Shown: positions 6,506 to 16,126, counted from the stretch's first letter. The stretch: 64,000 nucleotides of DNA from Methylotetracoccus oryzae (GCF_006175985.1 NZ_SRSH01000003.1:62001-126000); one strand, 5' to 3'. Notes: generated from the sequence alone by a model not told the origin. Numbers and translations are program-made.

Positions 6506-8272
6506 ATGGCCAAACTTGAGCGACTGATCACCCCGGCAGCTCTGAAAGCGCTGGCCGGAGCGAGTGCTTTTACGCGAGGCGAAGATTACTTGGTGGACGG
6601 CGCTGTCGAGCGCTTGCGTCGCAGTGATGAGCTGGTCAGCGCGCAAGTCATGGGCTCTGAGCCCTACCACGTCGAGTTGTGGGCCGACGGTGACGAACTC
6701 GGCTACGGCTGTAGTTGTCCGCGCGCGGCGGATGGCTATTTCTGCAAGCACTGCGTCGCCGTGGGCCTAGCCATGCTAGACGAAACGATTCCCGACCCGG
6801 AGGTTGGCGACCCTGACCATGGGCGTGATCCCGAATCCCTGATCCGGGACTATCTGCTCGTCCAGTCGCCCGAAGTCCTCACCCAGTTGATCATGGAGCA
6901 AGCGCAGCGCGATGATGCGCTGCATCGCAGTCTGCTATTGAAGGCGGAACGCGCCAGCGGTTCGATGGACATTCTGCGAGCCTTTCGAAAGGCCATCGAC
7001 GACGCGACGCGCGTCCGCGGATTTGTCGCTTGGGATGAGGCGGGTGATCTCGCCTCCGATCTTGATGTATTGGTCGATTCCCTGGAGGAACTGCTGACAC
7101 CCGGTTCGGCGGGTGCGTTGGTCGAGCTGGCCGAATATGCCATCGAAAAGGTGGACCAGTTGCTGGCGGAGGATGTCGACGATTCCGGCGGAGAGGTGGG
7201 TGATGTCCTCGCCCGGCTTGGCGATTTGCACCTGCGCGCCTGTCAGCTGGCCAGGCCCGAGCCGGTTGCGCTGGCCGAACGTTTATTCCGATACGAACTG
7301 TCTGTGTCTTTCGACTCCTACTCCGACAGCGTGCGGATTTATCAGGACGTGCTGGGAAAGGAAGGGATCGCCCGCTTTCGCTCCCTGGCGGAACGGCAGT
7401 GGGAACAGATCCAGCCGTTGGGCCCGAGCGATCAGAAGCATCGCAGCGATTTCTCGGACCGGTTCCGGATCACCCACATCATGGAAACGCTGGCGCAGAT
7501 GTCCGGCGACACCGACGCGCTGGTGGCGGTGAAGTCCCGCGACCTGTCCTCCCCATACCAGTACCTGACGATCGCCGAGATCTACCACAAGGCCGGTCAC
7601 GACGAGTTGGCCCTGGACTGGGCGGAGCGCGGTATCAAGTCTTTCCCGAACCGGCCAGATGATCGGCTGCGAGACTTTCTTGTTAAGGAATATCTCAAAC
7701 GCGGTCGCGATGATGACGCACTGCAACTCACCTGGATCCAGTTCGAAGTACGGGCAACGGTGGAACATTACCGCAAGCTACATGATGTGGCCGACCGGCT
7801 CGGTCGATGGCCGGAGCAGCGACAGCGTGCACTCGCCGCAGTCGAGGCGCTCGCCCAGCGATCGGCCGAAGCGCTCAGCGGATTCAGGCCGAAACCGGCT
7901 TTGCCTGACTGGTCGCTACGGGTGGAGATCGCTCTGTGGGAGAACGATCTCGACACCGCCTGGCAGGTCATTCAACGGGGCGGGTGCCGACGGGATCTGC
8001 TGCTGTCGCTGGCTGGAAAACTCGAAGGGCCTCGGCGCGACGATGCCGTGACCCTCTATCGCCGCATTATTCCCAGCGTCATCGAGGAAACCGAGAATCG
8101 GGCTTACCAGGAAGCGATACGTCATCTCCGTAAGGTCGGTCGATTGATGCAGGCCGCGGGGAATATTGACGACTTTCGTGGTTATCTGGCGACGCTGCGG
8201 GTACGGTACAAAGCGAAGCGGAATTTCGTCAAGCTGCTGGATGGGCTGATTCAAGAGCGTGCTCGGCCATGA
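6506..8272 (+). CDS. SWIM zinc-finger protein with long helical-repeat region
   Basis: A 588-residue cytoplasmic protein. A SWIM zinc finger lies at residues 69-82, with ligands C69-x-C71 and C80-x-H82. The rest is a long alpha-helical, TPR-like region (DUF6880 type), including A-E-I-Y-H-K-A-G-H-D-E-L-A-L-D-W-A-E-R-G near the middle and E-Y-L-K-R-G-R-D-D-D-A-L after it. SWIM fingers bind nucleic acids or protein partners. Bacterial members of this architecture are uncharacterised. The gene has no close co-directional neighbour. Its start is the first Met of the frame, with the conserved opening L-I-T-P-A-A-L-K. Confidence 0.88.
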   Translation: MAKLERLITPAALKALAGASAFTRGEDYLVDGAVERLRRSDELVSAQVMGSEPYHVELWADGDELGYGCSCPRAADGYFCKHCVAVGLAMLDETIPDPEVGDPDHGRDPESLIRDYLLVQSPEVLTQLIMEQAQRDDALHRSLLLKAERASGSMDILRAFRKAIDDATRVRGFVAWDEAGDLASDLDVLVDSLEELLTPGSAGALVELAEYAIEKVDQLLAEDVDDSGGEVGDVLARLGDLHLRACQLARPEPVALAERLFRYELSVSFDSYSDSVRIYQDVLGKEGIARFRSLAERQWEQIQPLGPSDQKHRSDFSDRFRITHIMETLAQMSGDTDALVAVKSRDLSSPYQYLTIAEIYHKAGHDELALDWAERGIKSFPNRPDDRLRDFLVKEYLKRGRDDDALQLTWIQFEVRATVEHYRKLHDVADRLGRWPEQRQRALAAVEALAQRSAEALSGFRPKPALPDWSLRVEIALWENDLDTAWQVIQRGGCRRDLLLSLAGKLEGPRRDDAVTLYRRIIPSVIEETENRAYQEAIRHLRKVGRLMQAAGNIDDFRGYLATLRVRYKAKRNFVKLLDGLIQERARP

Positions 8273-8414
8273 ACCCGCTTTTCTCCTCCCCGCAGAAGGC
8301 TTGAAGCTCGCTGGTAGGTAGTAAGGGGCTCGGCGGCAGCCCTGGTCATGGACACAGGCGAGTAGGGGATAGCGACCGATCCCAGTCCCACAAGGACGAT
8401 ATCGGCACCGTTAG

Positions 8415-8615
8415 TTTCAGCACGCCCCGCGGAGCGAGATCCAGGCCGGCGCCGAAAGCTTTGGCGCGACGCTGCTGCGGCAGGCGCTTTTCGTCGTGTT
8501 CCGCGTCGCCGAGGGCGAGGAGACCCACGCAGGCATGATCTGGCTGAACGCCGAAATCGCGGATTGGGAGGCGCCGCGTGAAACCCTGATCGCGCTGCTG
8601 CGTTACCGCCGCTGA
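8415..8615 (+). pseudogene. C-terminal remnant of a DUF1156-type DNA methylase-like gene
   Basis: After a stop at 8412 an open frame without a credible start reads Q-A-G-A-E-S-F-G-A-T-L-L-R-Q-A-L-F-V-V-F-R-V-A, then M-I-W-L-N and R-E-T-L-I-A-L-L-R-Y-R-R before TGA at 8613. This pattern looks like the extreme C-terminus of DUF1156 (anti-phage-associated adenine methylase) proteins. The preceding 900 or so residues are missing. The family match is by memory only. Confidence 0.45.
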
Positions 8616-8767
8616 ACGCCGGTTCCGCACTGGGCGCCGGGCGCCGGGCGCGCGGGACGCTGCCGCCGCAGCCGCTCGACTCCTGGCCGGTGCGGTGGAT
8701 AATGATCACCTGTGGCGGCGCCGGCCTGTGCCTTCCTCTTGGCGTCTTTGCGTGAGGTATTCCGATC

Positions 8768-9340
8768 ATGTCCGCGACCCGACCGCTCCCAATCAGCCTC
8801 TACGACCAACTGATTGCACTGCCCGAAGCCCTCGTCGGCGAGATCATCGGCGGGGAGTTGCACACGCAGCCGCGCCCCGCCGGACCGCATGCCTCCGCGA
8901 GTTCGGTATTGGGAATGAACATCGGCTTCGCCTTTCACCGCGGCAGGGGTGGACCCGGGGGCTGGTGGATCATCGATGAACCCGAGATCCATTTCGTGCG
9001 TGACACCGAAGTGCTGGTACCGGACATCGCCGGCTGGCGGCGCGAGCGGATGCCGAAGATCCCGCAGGACCAACGCTTCGAGGTCGTGCCCGACTGGGTC
9101 TGTGAGGTGGTGTCGCCCACGACGCAAAAGAAGGACCGCGTGATCAAGCGGGCAGTCTATGCCCAACACGACGTGCCCCACCTGTGGCTGGTCGATCCGC
9201 TGGCCCGGATACTCGAAACCTACCTGCTGGAAGGCGGGCGCTGGACGGTTGCCGGCCTGTATAAGGACGACGATGCAGTCAGCGCGGCACCGTTCGATCA
9301 GATCACGCTGGCTTTGAACGACCTTTGGACCGAGGCTTGA
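8768..9340 (+). CDS. Uma2 family (DUF820) restriction-endonuclease-fold protein
   Basis: A 190-residue protein with the Uma2 core: L-P-E-A-L-V-G-E-I-I-G-G-E-L near the start, E-P-E-I-H-F at 71-76, V-P-D-I-A-G-W with Asp86, C-E-V-V-S-P-T-T with Glu113, then K-R-A-V-Y-A-Q and H-L-W-L-V-D-P. These give the PD-(D/E)xK-like active site. The Lys of the classic triad is replaced as is usual in Uma2. The biological role of these nucleases is unknown. They are often linked to mobile DNA, which fits the neighbouring methylase remnant. Confidence 0.9.
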   Translation: MSATRPLPISLYDQLIALPEALVGEIIGGELHTQPRPAGPHASASSVLGMNIGFAFHRGRGGPGGWWIIDEPEIHFVRDTEVLVPDIAGWRRERMPKIPQDQRFEVVPDWVCEVVSPTTQKKDRVIKRAVYAQHDVPHLWLVDPLARILETYLLEGGRWTVAGLYKDDDAVSAAPFDQITLALNDLWTEA

Positions 9341-9506
9341 TCACCCGCTTTGTTTCCCGGGGGCACCTCCCGGAGATCGCAGGGGCTCACCAGGGAGCCA
9401 TCTACGCCAGGATCGAGGATCGCAACCCGCTGAGCAGGCGATCGGCGCCGGGCGCGGCGGGCCACATGACCGACAGCCCGGCGCGCTGCGACTGCGCGCG
9501 TTCCGG

Positions 9507-10235
9507 TCAGTCGTTGTCTTCCGGTTCCTCTTCGATCTCTACCGCCTCGTCATCGTCCTCCAGCTCCAGCTCGCTATCTAGATACGGAGCTTCCGTCCCC
9601 TCGGATGCCGCACTGTCGAAGCGGTCCCAGGCAACGATGGCAAGCACGCCCGCCATCAGTGCAAGAGCGGCCCAGGGCCGCGTGCTCGGGATCGCCTGTT
9701 CCGCTGCGCCCTGCTTGTGCCCGGTCAGCATGGCCCAGGCGAGGTTTTCCCGATGCACGAAACTGCCATGGATGACGCCGGCGATGTGCAGGACCACGAC
9801 GGCCAGCATGCCATTGGAGAGCACCTCATGCAGTTCCTCCAGCGCGTCCTCGAGCGACTCACCCCCGACTTCGGCGTAAAGCAGCCAGCCTGAGACGCTG
9901 CTGGCGAGGCCCAATCCGATCAACAGCAGAATCGCGACCGCGCCGAGCGGGTTGTGGCCGGTATAGTGGGTTGGGCGCCCGGCCGTCAAGCTTGAGAGAT
10001 ACGCCCGGATCGCGGACGGTCCGCGGACGAATTCGGCAAACCGGGCATAGCGGCTGCCCATGAAGCCCCAGAACAAGCGGAACACCAGCAGACCCAGGAC
10101 GACGTAACCCAAGGTCACGTGCACGTCGCGCCAGCGTTCGCTTTCGGCGGTGAGATAGGCCCCGGCGAAGCTCAAGGCGAGCGACCAATGGAACAGCCGG
10201 GTGGGTAGGTCCCAGACGAGGATGCGTGGTTTCAA
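9507..10235 (-). CDS. Cytochrome b561-family di-haem membrane protein
   Basis: A 242-residue inner-membrane protein with four core helices. Candidate haem-ligand histidines are visible: H16 (R-L-F-H-W), H39 (D-V-H-V-T-L-G), H136 (E-L-H-E) and H150/H156 (V-L-H-I-A-G-V-I-H). These mark the Ni/Fe-hydrogenase-type or bacterial b561 electron-carrier family, which passes electrons between quinone and soluble or periplasmic partners. After a last helix near 200-215 the C-terminus is a striking acidic tail (E-L-E-L-E-D-D-D-E-A-V-E-I-E-E-E-P). It is divergent from the P-ATPase/CDF fusion. No cytochrome c partner is adjacent. Confidence 0.9.
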   Translation of the reverse strand: MKPRILVWDLPTRLFHWSLALSFAGAYLTAESERWRDVHVTLGYVVLGLLVFRLFWGFMGSRYARFAEFVRGPSAIRAYLSSLTAGRPTHYTGHNPLGAVAILLLIGLGLASSVSGWLLYAEVGGESLEDALEELHEVLSNGMLAVVVLHIAGVIHGSFVHRENLAWAMLTGHKQGAAEQAIPSTRPWAALALMAGVLAIVAWDRFDSAASEGTEAPYLDSELELEDDDEAVEIEEEPEDND

Positions 10236-10325
10236 CGTGCGTTCTCCGAAAAAGAAACGAGGGGATGCGGGGTTTCGGCGCCCAGGCGCCGAGCGCGTTT
10301 TCCCAGTCAGTATGCCGCGACTGGA

Positions 10326-10340
10326 TTAAGGCTGCCTTAA
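10326..10340. promoter_or_regulatory. Palindrome TTAAGGC-T-GCCTTAA between divergent genes
   Basis: A perfect 7-bp inverted repeat around one central T lies 91 bases upstream of the cytochrome b561 start codon and 110 bases upstream of the P-ATPase/CDF start. Its position suits an operator controlling one or both genes. The regulator is unknown. Confidence 0.55.
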
Positions 10341-10449
10341 CGCGGCTCCGTCATTGGCCCATCGGAAGGTGACATGACGGGGGCCAACGCGCTCATAATG
10401 ACCGGCCCTTCCATGCCGAACCCGTGGCACGCGTTTTCCCGATCTGCCG

Positions 10450-13400
10450 ATGCGTCGAGAGATTCCCCATTCCCGTTGGTCCGACATACCCGCGGGGCAG
10501 CAGGGCCTGTCCCAACAGGCTGTCCTGGCGCGGCGACGGACCTACGGACAGAACGAGATCCTCGAAGTGGTCGAGAGTCCGTGGCTCGGTCTGGCTCGCG
10601 ACACGGCACAGGATCCGATGATCTGGTTTCTGGTCGGGGTCGGATTGGTCTACGCGGCGCTGGGCAGCACCGCGGAAGCGGCCAGTCTGCTGATTGCGAT
10701 CGTGCCCTTGATCGGTATGGATGCCTTTCTGCATCGTCGGACTCAGGCGTCGACGGCGAGCCTCAGCCGTCAGTTGGCGGAAACCGCCCGGACGATCAGG
10801 GACGGTGCGTTGCTCGAGCTCCCGGCCTGTGAGTTGGTCCCCGGCGACCTCGTTCGGGTTGCCGCCGGCGAGACCTTCCCGGCAGACGGTGTGCTGGTGG
10901 CGGGTGAGAATCTCCAGGCCGATGAAGCGGCGCTGACCGGAGAAGCTTATCCCGTCGCGAAGTGCGCTGCCGCTGATTTTCCTGCTTCGCGCGACGCATC
11001 CACGGATGCCGTGTGGATCAGCGATACGCATTGGGGGCTGGCGGGTACTCGGCTGCTGACCGGAAATGCCCACCTCCGTGTGGTGTACACCGGACGAGAA
11101 ACCCTGTACGGGGAGATCGTGCGCGCCGCCAAGGTCGGCGGGGCCCGAGAGCGAACGCCGCTGCAGAGTGCCATCGCTCATCTGGTGACGCTGTTGGTGG
11201 TGATCGCCAGCGTGCTTTGCCTGATATTGGCCGGGGTGCGACTCCGCCAAGGCTTCGATTGGATGGATGCCCTGATCAGTGCGGCAACGCTGGCCGTCGC
11301 GGCGCTACCGGAGGAGTTTCCGGTCGTTTTTGCGGTTTTTCTCGGCGTCGGGGTGTATCGCCTGGCGCGGCGGAAGGCCCTGGTGCGACGCAGCGTGGCG
11401 GTGGAAAACATGGGCCGGATCAGCTGCATCTGCACCGATAAGACCGGTACCCTCACCGAAGGCCGCCTGCGGCTGGAGCACCTCGTCCCCGCTCACGGTG
11501 TGACCGACATGGCGTTGCTCGAATTCGCCGCTCTGGCGGCGCGAGACGAATCGGGCGACCCGATGGACACGGCCATTCTCGAACGATGGCGACAAATGCC
11601 GGGGCACGGAGCGCCGGCCGCCGTCGTCGCGACCTATCCGTATACCGAGCAGAGGCGTCGCGAAACCGCGGTGGTGCAAGCCGATGGATGCTTGGTTGCA
11701 GCCAGCAAGGGCGCGCCGGAAGCACTGCTGGCCGCGGCGAATCTCGACCCGGCTGAGTCTGCGCGCTGGCGGCACGAAGTGGATCGCTTGGCAGCCGCAG
11801 GGCATAAGGTGCTCGCCTGCCTGCGTTGGGATCTCGGACCGGACTGGCCCGGCGGCGAACCGGATCTGAAAGGCCAGCTTCTGGGGCTTCTGGCATTCGA
11901 AGATCCACTCAGGGCGGGGGCGCTCGAGGCCGTGCAGCACTGTCGAGCAGCCGACATCCGGGTGGTCATGGTGACCGGCGATCACCCCGCAACCGCCGCC
12001 TGCGTCGCGCAGGAACTCGGGCTGCTCGATCAGGGCGGCCAGGTCATGCTCGGCGATGATCTTGCCGTGAGCCTTGAACAAAATCGGTCGCTCGATCTGG
12101 CGTCCGTCGCAGTCGTGGCTAGGGCCCTGCCCACCCAAAAGCTGGCCCTGGTTCGGGCGCTGAAGGCTCGCGGTGAGATCGTCGCCGTAACGGGCGATGG
12201 CGTGAACGACGTACCCGCCTTGCAGGCGGCCGACATCGGGATCGCCATGGGCGGGCGGGGCACCCGGAGTGCGCGCGAGGCCGCGGCCATCGTATTGCTG
12301 GACGATAACTTCCGCACGATCGTCCAGGCCATCGCCGAGGGCCGTCAGTTGTTCCGGAATCTCCAATTGAGCTTTCTGTACATCCTGCTGATGCACATCC
12401 CGTTGGTCATCACCGCCACCGTGATTCCGCTGGCCGGCTATCCCATCCTGTATCTGCCCATTCACATCGTCTGGTACGAAACCATCATTCATCCGACGGC
12501 GCTGCTCGTGTTTCAGGAACTGCCCGCCACGGGTCCCCTCGAACGGGTTCAGCGCCAGCCCGCCGCCCGGTTCTTTTCGGTGGCGGAGTGGTGCCTGATC
12601 GCGGTGATCGGCGCGCTGCTGACGGGTCTGGTGATCGCCTGTTACCAACGCAGTCTGGCGCCGGGACAAGACATCGAGCATGCCCGTGCGATGGCAATGG
12701 TCGTGCTGACCTGTGCCAGCGCCGCCGCAACGGCCATGCTGAGCGGCCTCCGCACCAAGGCCGCCTGGGTGATGACCGTGGCAACACTGGGAACGACCGC
12801 GCTACTCGTGCAGATTCCTGGCCTCGCCGCTCATCTCAATCTCCGGCCGCTGCATGGTGACGACTGGTTACTCGCGATGCTGGGCGGCGTGCTTGCCGTC
12901 GCTGTGCCTCTCGTGGGGTATCGGGGGGCGGCGGGCCTGGTGAGCCGACTGCGGCGCTTCCTCGCCGGTCGCCCTGAGTCGGGAGGAATGCCCGTGCCCG
13001 CGGTCGGCGCGGTCCCGTCCCTGACGCGCTACGCCTGGTGGTCGATCGCTGCGGCAGTCACCACCATGGCGCTGAAGGTGTTCGCCTACCTCCTGACCGA
13101 CTCTGTCGCGTTGCTGTCGGATGCCGCCGAATCCCTGGTCAACCTGACCGGAGCGGTATTTGCGTTGTTCATACTCAAGGTGGCCGATCAACCGGCGGAC
13201 GAGAAGCATCCGTTCGGTCATGGCCGCGCAGAATACTTCTCCAGTGGCTTCGAGGGCGCGCTGATCCTGGTCGCGGCGGGCGGGATCGTCTGGGCCGCCA
13301 GCGACCGGCTGCTCCACCCGGCGCCATTGGCCGCGCTGGACATCGGGCTTTGGGTCTCAGCCGGGGCGACCGCCATTAACGGCTGGGTCGCGCGCAGCCT

Positions 13401-13902
13401 GCTGCGCGCCGGAAAGCGGTTCGGCTCGATCACGCTCGAGGCCGATGGCCAACACCTGATGACGGATGTCTGGACGACCGTCGCAGTACTGGGCGGCCTG
13501 GGCGGCGTCATGCTGACCGGCTGGACCTGGCTGGATTCCGCTATCGCGCTCCTGGCGGCAGTGAATATTCTGGGAACGGGCACCCAGCTGATCCTCCGCT
13601 CGCTCGCCGGGCTCCTGGGGCATCCGCTGCCCGCCGGTGAGCGCGCCGCGATCAATACGGTGCTGGACCGCTATCGCCGGGACGGAATTCAGTTTCACGA
13701 TCTGCGAGCGCAGATCGCTGGCGCCCAGCGTCTGATCACCCTGCATGTCCTCGTGCCGGGTGCCACGAGCGTGCAGCAGGGCCATGATCTACTCGAGCGT
13801 TTGGAATCCGACATCCATGCCGTCATTCCGAATCTCCTGATCGTTACGCACCTGGAACCCGTCGAGGATCCGCTGTCGTTCCAACACCCGATCATCGAAT
13901 GA
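10450..13902 (+). CDS. P-type ATPase fused to a CDF cation-efflux transporter
   Basis: One uninterrupted 1150-residue frame. Residues 1-840 form a cation-translocating P-type ATPase: actuator T-G-E-A (163-166), membrane motif P-E-E-F-P, phosphorylation site with Asp330 in D-K-T-G-T-L-T, T-G-D-H-P (509-513) and T-G-D-G-V-N-D (581-587). Residues about 855-1150 are a full cation diffusion facilitator: S-D-A-A-E-S-L-V-N (890-898), H-P-F-G-H-G-R-A-E (920-928), Q-H-L-M-T-D (1001-1006) and a C-terminal ferredoxin-like domain. Likely metal-site residues are E894, N898, H1002 and D1006. ATPases of this PEEFP group usually stop near 830-850 residues, so this is a true gene fusion. The cation is unknown, with Mn, Fe, Zn or Ca all possible. 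Confidence 0.9.
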   Translation: MRREIPHSRWSDIPAGQQGLSQQAVLARRRTYGQNEILEVVESPWLGLARDTAQDPMIWFLVGVGLVYAALGSTAEAASLLIAIVPLIGMDAFLHRRTQASTASLSRQLAETARTIRDGALLELPACELVPGDLVRVAAGETFPADGVLVAGENLQADEAALTGEAYPVAKCAAADFPASRDASTDAVWISDTHWGLAGTRLLTGNAHLRVVYTGRETLYGEIVRAAKVGGARERTPLQSAIAHLVTLLVVIASVLCLILAGVRLRQGFDWMDALISAATLAVAALPEEFPVVFAVFLGVGVYRLARRKALVRRSVAVENMGRISCICTDKTGTLTEGRLRLEHLVPAHGVTDMALLEFAALAARDESGDPMDTAILERWRQMPGHGAPAAVVATYPYTEQRRRETAVVQADGCLVAASKGAPEALLAAANLDPAESARWRHEVDRLAAAGHKVLACLRWDLGPDWPGGEPDLKGQLLGLLAFEDPLRAGALEAVQHCRAADIRVVMVTGDHPATAACVAQELGLLDQGGQVMLGDDLAVSLEQNRSLDLASVAVVARALPTQKLALVRALKARGEIVAVTGDGVNDVPALQAADIGIAMGGRGTRSAREAAAIVLLDDNFRTIVQAIAEGRQLFRNLQLSFLYILLMHIPLVITATVIPLAGYPILYLPIHIVWYETIIHPTALLVFQELPATGPLERVQRQPAARFFSVAEWCLIAVIGALLTGLVIACYQRSLAPGQDIEHARAMAMVVLTCASAAATAMLSGLRTKAAWVMTVATLGTTALLVQIPGLAAHLNLRPLHGDDWLLAMLGGVLAVAVPLVGYRGAAGLVSRLRRFLAGRPESGGMPVPAVGAVPSLTRYAWWSIAAAVTTMALKVFAYLLTDSVALLSDAAESLVNLTGAVFALFILKVADQPADEKHPFGHGRAEYFSSGFEGALILVAAGGIVWAASDRLLHPAPLAALDIGLWVSAGATAINGWVARSLLRAGKRFGSITLEADGQHLMTDVWTTVAVLGGLGGVMLTGWTWLDSAIALLAAVNILGTGTQLILRSLAGLLGHPLPAGERAAINTVLDRYRRDGIQFHDLRAQIAGAQRLITLHVLVPGATSVQQGHDLLERLESDIHAVIPNLLIVTHLEPVEDPLSFQHPIIE

Positions 13903-14110
13903 GTCCGGGCACCAGGCGCTACGGCAGATGCGATGCAGGGACGAGATGTCGACGCGGCGAGCGCAATCGCTGATTCAGCGGACGCATTCGTCCAAAGCGA
14001 GAGGACAGCCTCAGGGTTGGAAAGCCCTTATTGCGGTCACGCGCAGGCTTGATCCGCCGGGCGATGACGGGCCGCGGCTCACCCGCGGCAGCGCGCCGGA
14101 TCCGGACGAG

Positions 14111-14668
14111 CTACAACGACCGGCAGGTGCCTTCGTGACAGCTTCCAGGCTCGTGCTGCCGTGCCGCGGCTTCTGGTTCGGTCACCAGAGTCGCCGGCGT
14201 TTCCGACAGTAAAGAGCCAAGCAACGCACCGAGACGCAGATCCTTGACATGTCCGAAGGCGGTTTCCCGAATCCGCCCCGTACGATCGATAACCACCAGT
14301 GACGGCGTGCCCTCCAGCTGGTAAGCACGCATTGTGTGCGGGATCACGCCGGTCGTTGCCGGGCGATCCGCGCCGATCGGAATGCGCAGCCGGTATTCGT
14401 GAATGAACGCCTTCAGCGCGACTGGCGTCATTGCTTCGTGGTGCTCGAACACGGTGTGCAGGCCGATCACCGTAACCCCGTGCAGATGGAAGTGGTCGTG
14501 GACGGCTTGCGCCTGGGGCAGTCCATGGCTGACGCAGCCTGGGCAGAGCATCTGGAAGGCATGCAGCACTACCACCCGCCCGTGGAGCGCGGCGAGCGAT
14601 AGCGGCTCGGAGGTGTTGAACCAGTGGCTGACGTCCAGTGGCGGCGCCGAGGGATAGTCGGTAGGCAT
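14111..14668 (-). CDS. Redoxin (TlpA/AhpC-like thioredoxin fold)
   Basis: A 185-residue protein without signal peptide. The thioredoxin-fold redox motif is C42-P-G-C45 in A-F-Q-M-L-C-P-G-C-V-S-H-G-L-P, followed by V-T-V-I-G-L-H-T-V-F-E-H-H and the cis-Pro segment E-G-T-P-S-L-V-V-I-D-R-T-G. These match the redoxin/peroxiredoxin-like group. The C-terminal tail adds a second Cys pair, C-H-E-G-T-C, which could relay disulfides or bind metal. Its likely role is thiol reduction in the cytoplasm. It converges with no partner gene. Confidence 0.88.
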   Translation of the reverse strand: MPTDYPSAPPLDVSHWFNTSEPLSLAALHGRVVVLHAFQMLCPGCVSHGLPQAQAVHDHFHLHGVTVIGLHTVFEHHEAMTPVALKAFIHEYRLRIPIGADRPATTGVIPHTMRAYQLEGTPSLVVIDRTGRIRETAFGHVKDLRLGALLGSLLSETPATLVTEPEAAARQHEPGSCHEGTCRSL

Positions 14669-14823
14669 CGTCGGTCTCTCAGGTCGAGCGTGATACTACG
14701 GCATGCTATTCAGCTCGATCCGATACGACAAGCCGCTGAGCCGCGCCGTAACCTTTGTTCAGTGCTTGCCGATTGCCTTCCACGCCGGCAAAGTGGATGC
14801 AGATCTTTCTGGAGCAGCGTGTC

Positions 14824-15489
14824 ATGTGTGGACGCTTTGCGGTGGCGCAAACCCGCTTCGAGCGGATCGAGCAGATTCTCGGAACGGAATTCCCCGAACG
14901 TGCGCCGCGTTACAACATCGCGCCGACACAGACGATCGCGGCCATCCGCCAGGCTGATCACGGCGGCTACGTGATGGAGGATTTCCGCTGGGGGCTGGTG
15001 CCATTCTGGGCCAAGGACTCCAAGTTGCCCTACAGCACGTTCAACGCGCGGATCGAGACCGTCGAGACCAAACCCGTGTTCCGGGGCCCGCTCAAGAGCC
15101 GCCGCTGCCTGATCCCGGCCTCGGGCTGGTATGAATGGAAAACGGAAGCGGGCAAGAAGTGGCCGTCCTATTTCACCAGTGCGGGAGATGAGGGCCTCGC
15201 CCTGGCCGGGTTGTGGGACACCTGGCATGCGCCGGATGGCTACACCCTGCGTTCCTGCACCATCTTGGTCGGGCCGGCGAACGAACGGGTGTCAACGGTG
15301 CATGACCGTATGCCGCTGATCCTGCCGGACAATGCTTACCGGATCTGGCTCGATCCCGCGGCGCCGCTCGATGCGATCCGTGCGTTGCTACAACCCTTCG
15401 ACGCCGACCAACTGCGCGGCTGGCCAGTCACGCCGGCCGTGAACCACGCCCGGAACGACTATCGCGAACTGATTGCACCAATCGCCTGA
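14824..15489 (+). CDS. yedK: SOS-response-associated SRAP-domain protein (YedK/HMCES)
   Basis: The start is set at ATG 14824 because the catalytic residue must be Cys2 after Met removal: the protein begins M-C-G-R-F. It has 221 residues, the normal size. Active-site residues are all present: C2, N74 (F-N-A-R-I-E), E104 (G-W-Y-E-W-K) and H160 (H-D-R-M-P-L-I-L). SRAP proteins form a thiazolidine crosslink with abasic sites in single-stranded DNA and shield them during replication. The open frame upstream to 14755 is not conserved-looking. No LexA box could be identified with confidence. Confidence 0.95.
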   Translation: MCGRFAVAQTRFERIEQILGTEFPERAPRYNIAPTQTIAAIRQADHGGYVMEDFRWGLVPFWAKDSKLPYSTFNARIETVETKPVFRGPLKSRRCLIPASGWYEWKTEAGKKWPSYFTSAGDEGLALAGLWDTWHAPDGYTLRSCTILVGPANERVSTVHDRMPLILPDNAYRIWLDPAAPLDAIRALLQPFDADQLRGWPVTPAVNHARNDYRELIAPIA

Positions 15490-15679
15490 AGCAGGCCGGC
15501 GCGGGTCAATTCCTCCGGCGTCAATACATAACGCTGCTTCTCACCGGGGGAGCCACAGGTCCCCAGAACCCCAGTGGGCGTCGCGCGTCAGGCCACTGGA
15601 GTCCCGTATTCGCGGAAATGGCAGGCAGCGTGTGAATCACGAACTCGAAGCCTGCGTGCGATCGCCCTGGCCGTGTTGG

Positions 15680-16126
15680 TTACTTCTGATAAACCCCCGT
15701 GATCATGCAGCTGACAGACCAATCCCAGTCGACCGCGGTGCAGGTAAGGACTTCGTTCTGCGGAAGAGCCAGTCCGGGCGAGAATAGCCCTCCACTGCTC
15801 AGCGCGAACGAACTGCCAACGACCGGTCCCCAGGTTTCCATGAGAACAAAGTACCCGGTACTGGGCGTGGTAAAGAAGGCGGCCGAACCGCCAGCCGGAA
15901 CCTCAACCGCCGCACTCATGATTTCGCCCGTGAGCGTCGACTGATATACCCTGGGGCCAGTTCTCACATCTGCGGCCCGAGCGGCCGTCGGTACGCACAG
16001 CATCATCACGATCGCCAATATCGTCAGCAGTTTGACGGAAACCGCTGCAGCGTATTCCTGGGTGGGATGTCTGACCAAGGCGCTGCTGACCGATTGGGCG
16101 TGCCGAATTTTTGTTGAAGTGTTCAT
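15680..16126 (-). CDS. Small secreted protein under c-di-GMP riboswitch control
   Basis: A 148-residue protein with an extended N-terminus and a signal sequence (L-L-T-I-L-A-I-V-M-M-L-C-V-P-T-A-A-R-A-A). The ~97-residue mature domain is Gly/Ser-rich and beta-like, with two cysteines near its end (L-T-C-T-A-V-D-W and V-S-C-M-I-T-G). GGGAGATGAGTC precedes the ATG at 16126. The transcript leader carries a c-di-GMP-I riboswitch and an overlapping terminator, so expression should follow the cell's c-di-GMP level. Such leaders commonly control adhesins, pili and matrix proteins, so a surface or matrix role is the best guess. I recognise no family. Confidence 0.75.
   Translation of the reverse strand: MNTSTKIRHAQSVSSALVRHPTQEYAAAVSVKLLTILAIVMMLCVPTAARAADVRTGPRVYQSTLTGEIMSAAVEVPAGGSAAFFTTPSTGYFVLMETWGPVVGSSFALSSGGLFSPGLALPQNEVLTCTAVDWDWSVSCMITGVYQK

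Noticed and set aside
9325-9879. Ser-rich 184-codon frame on the plus strand
   Set aside because: It is the shadow of the acidic tail of the cytochrome b561 gene on the other strand.
15530-15640. REP-like inverted repeat near the YedK gene (C-C-C-G-T-A-T-T-C-G-C-G-G)
   Set aside because: Arms are short and imperfect and no second copy was found in the window.
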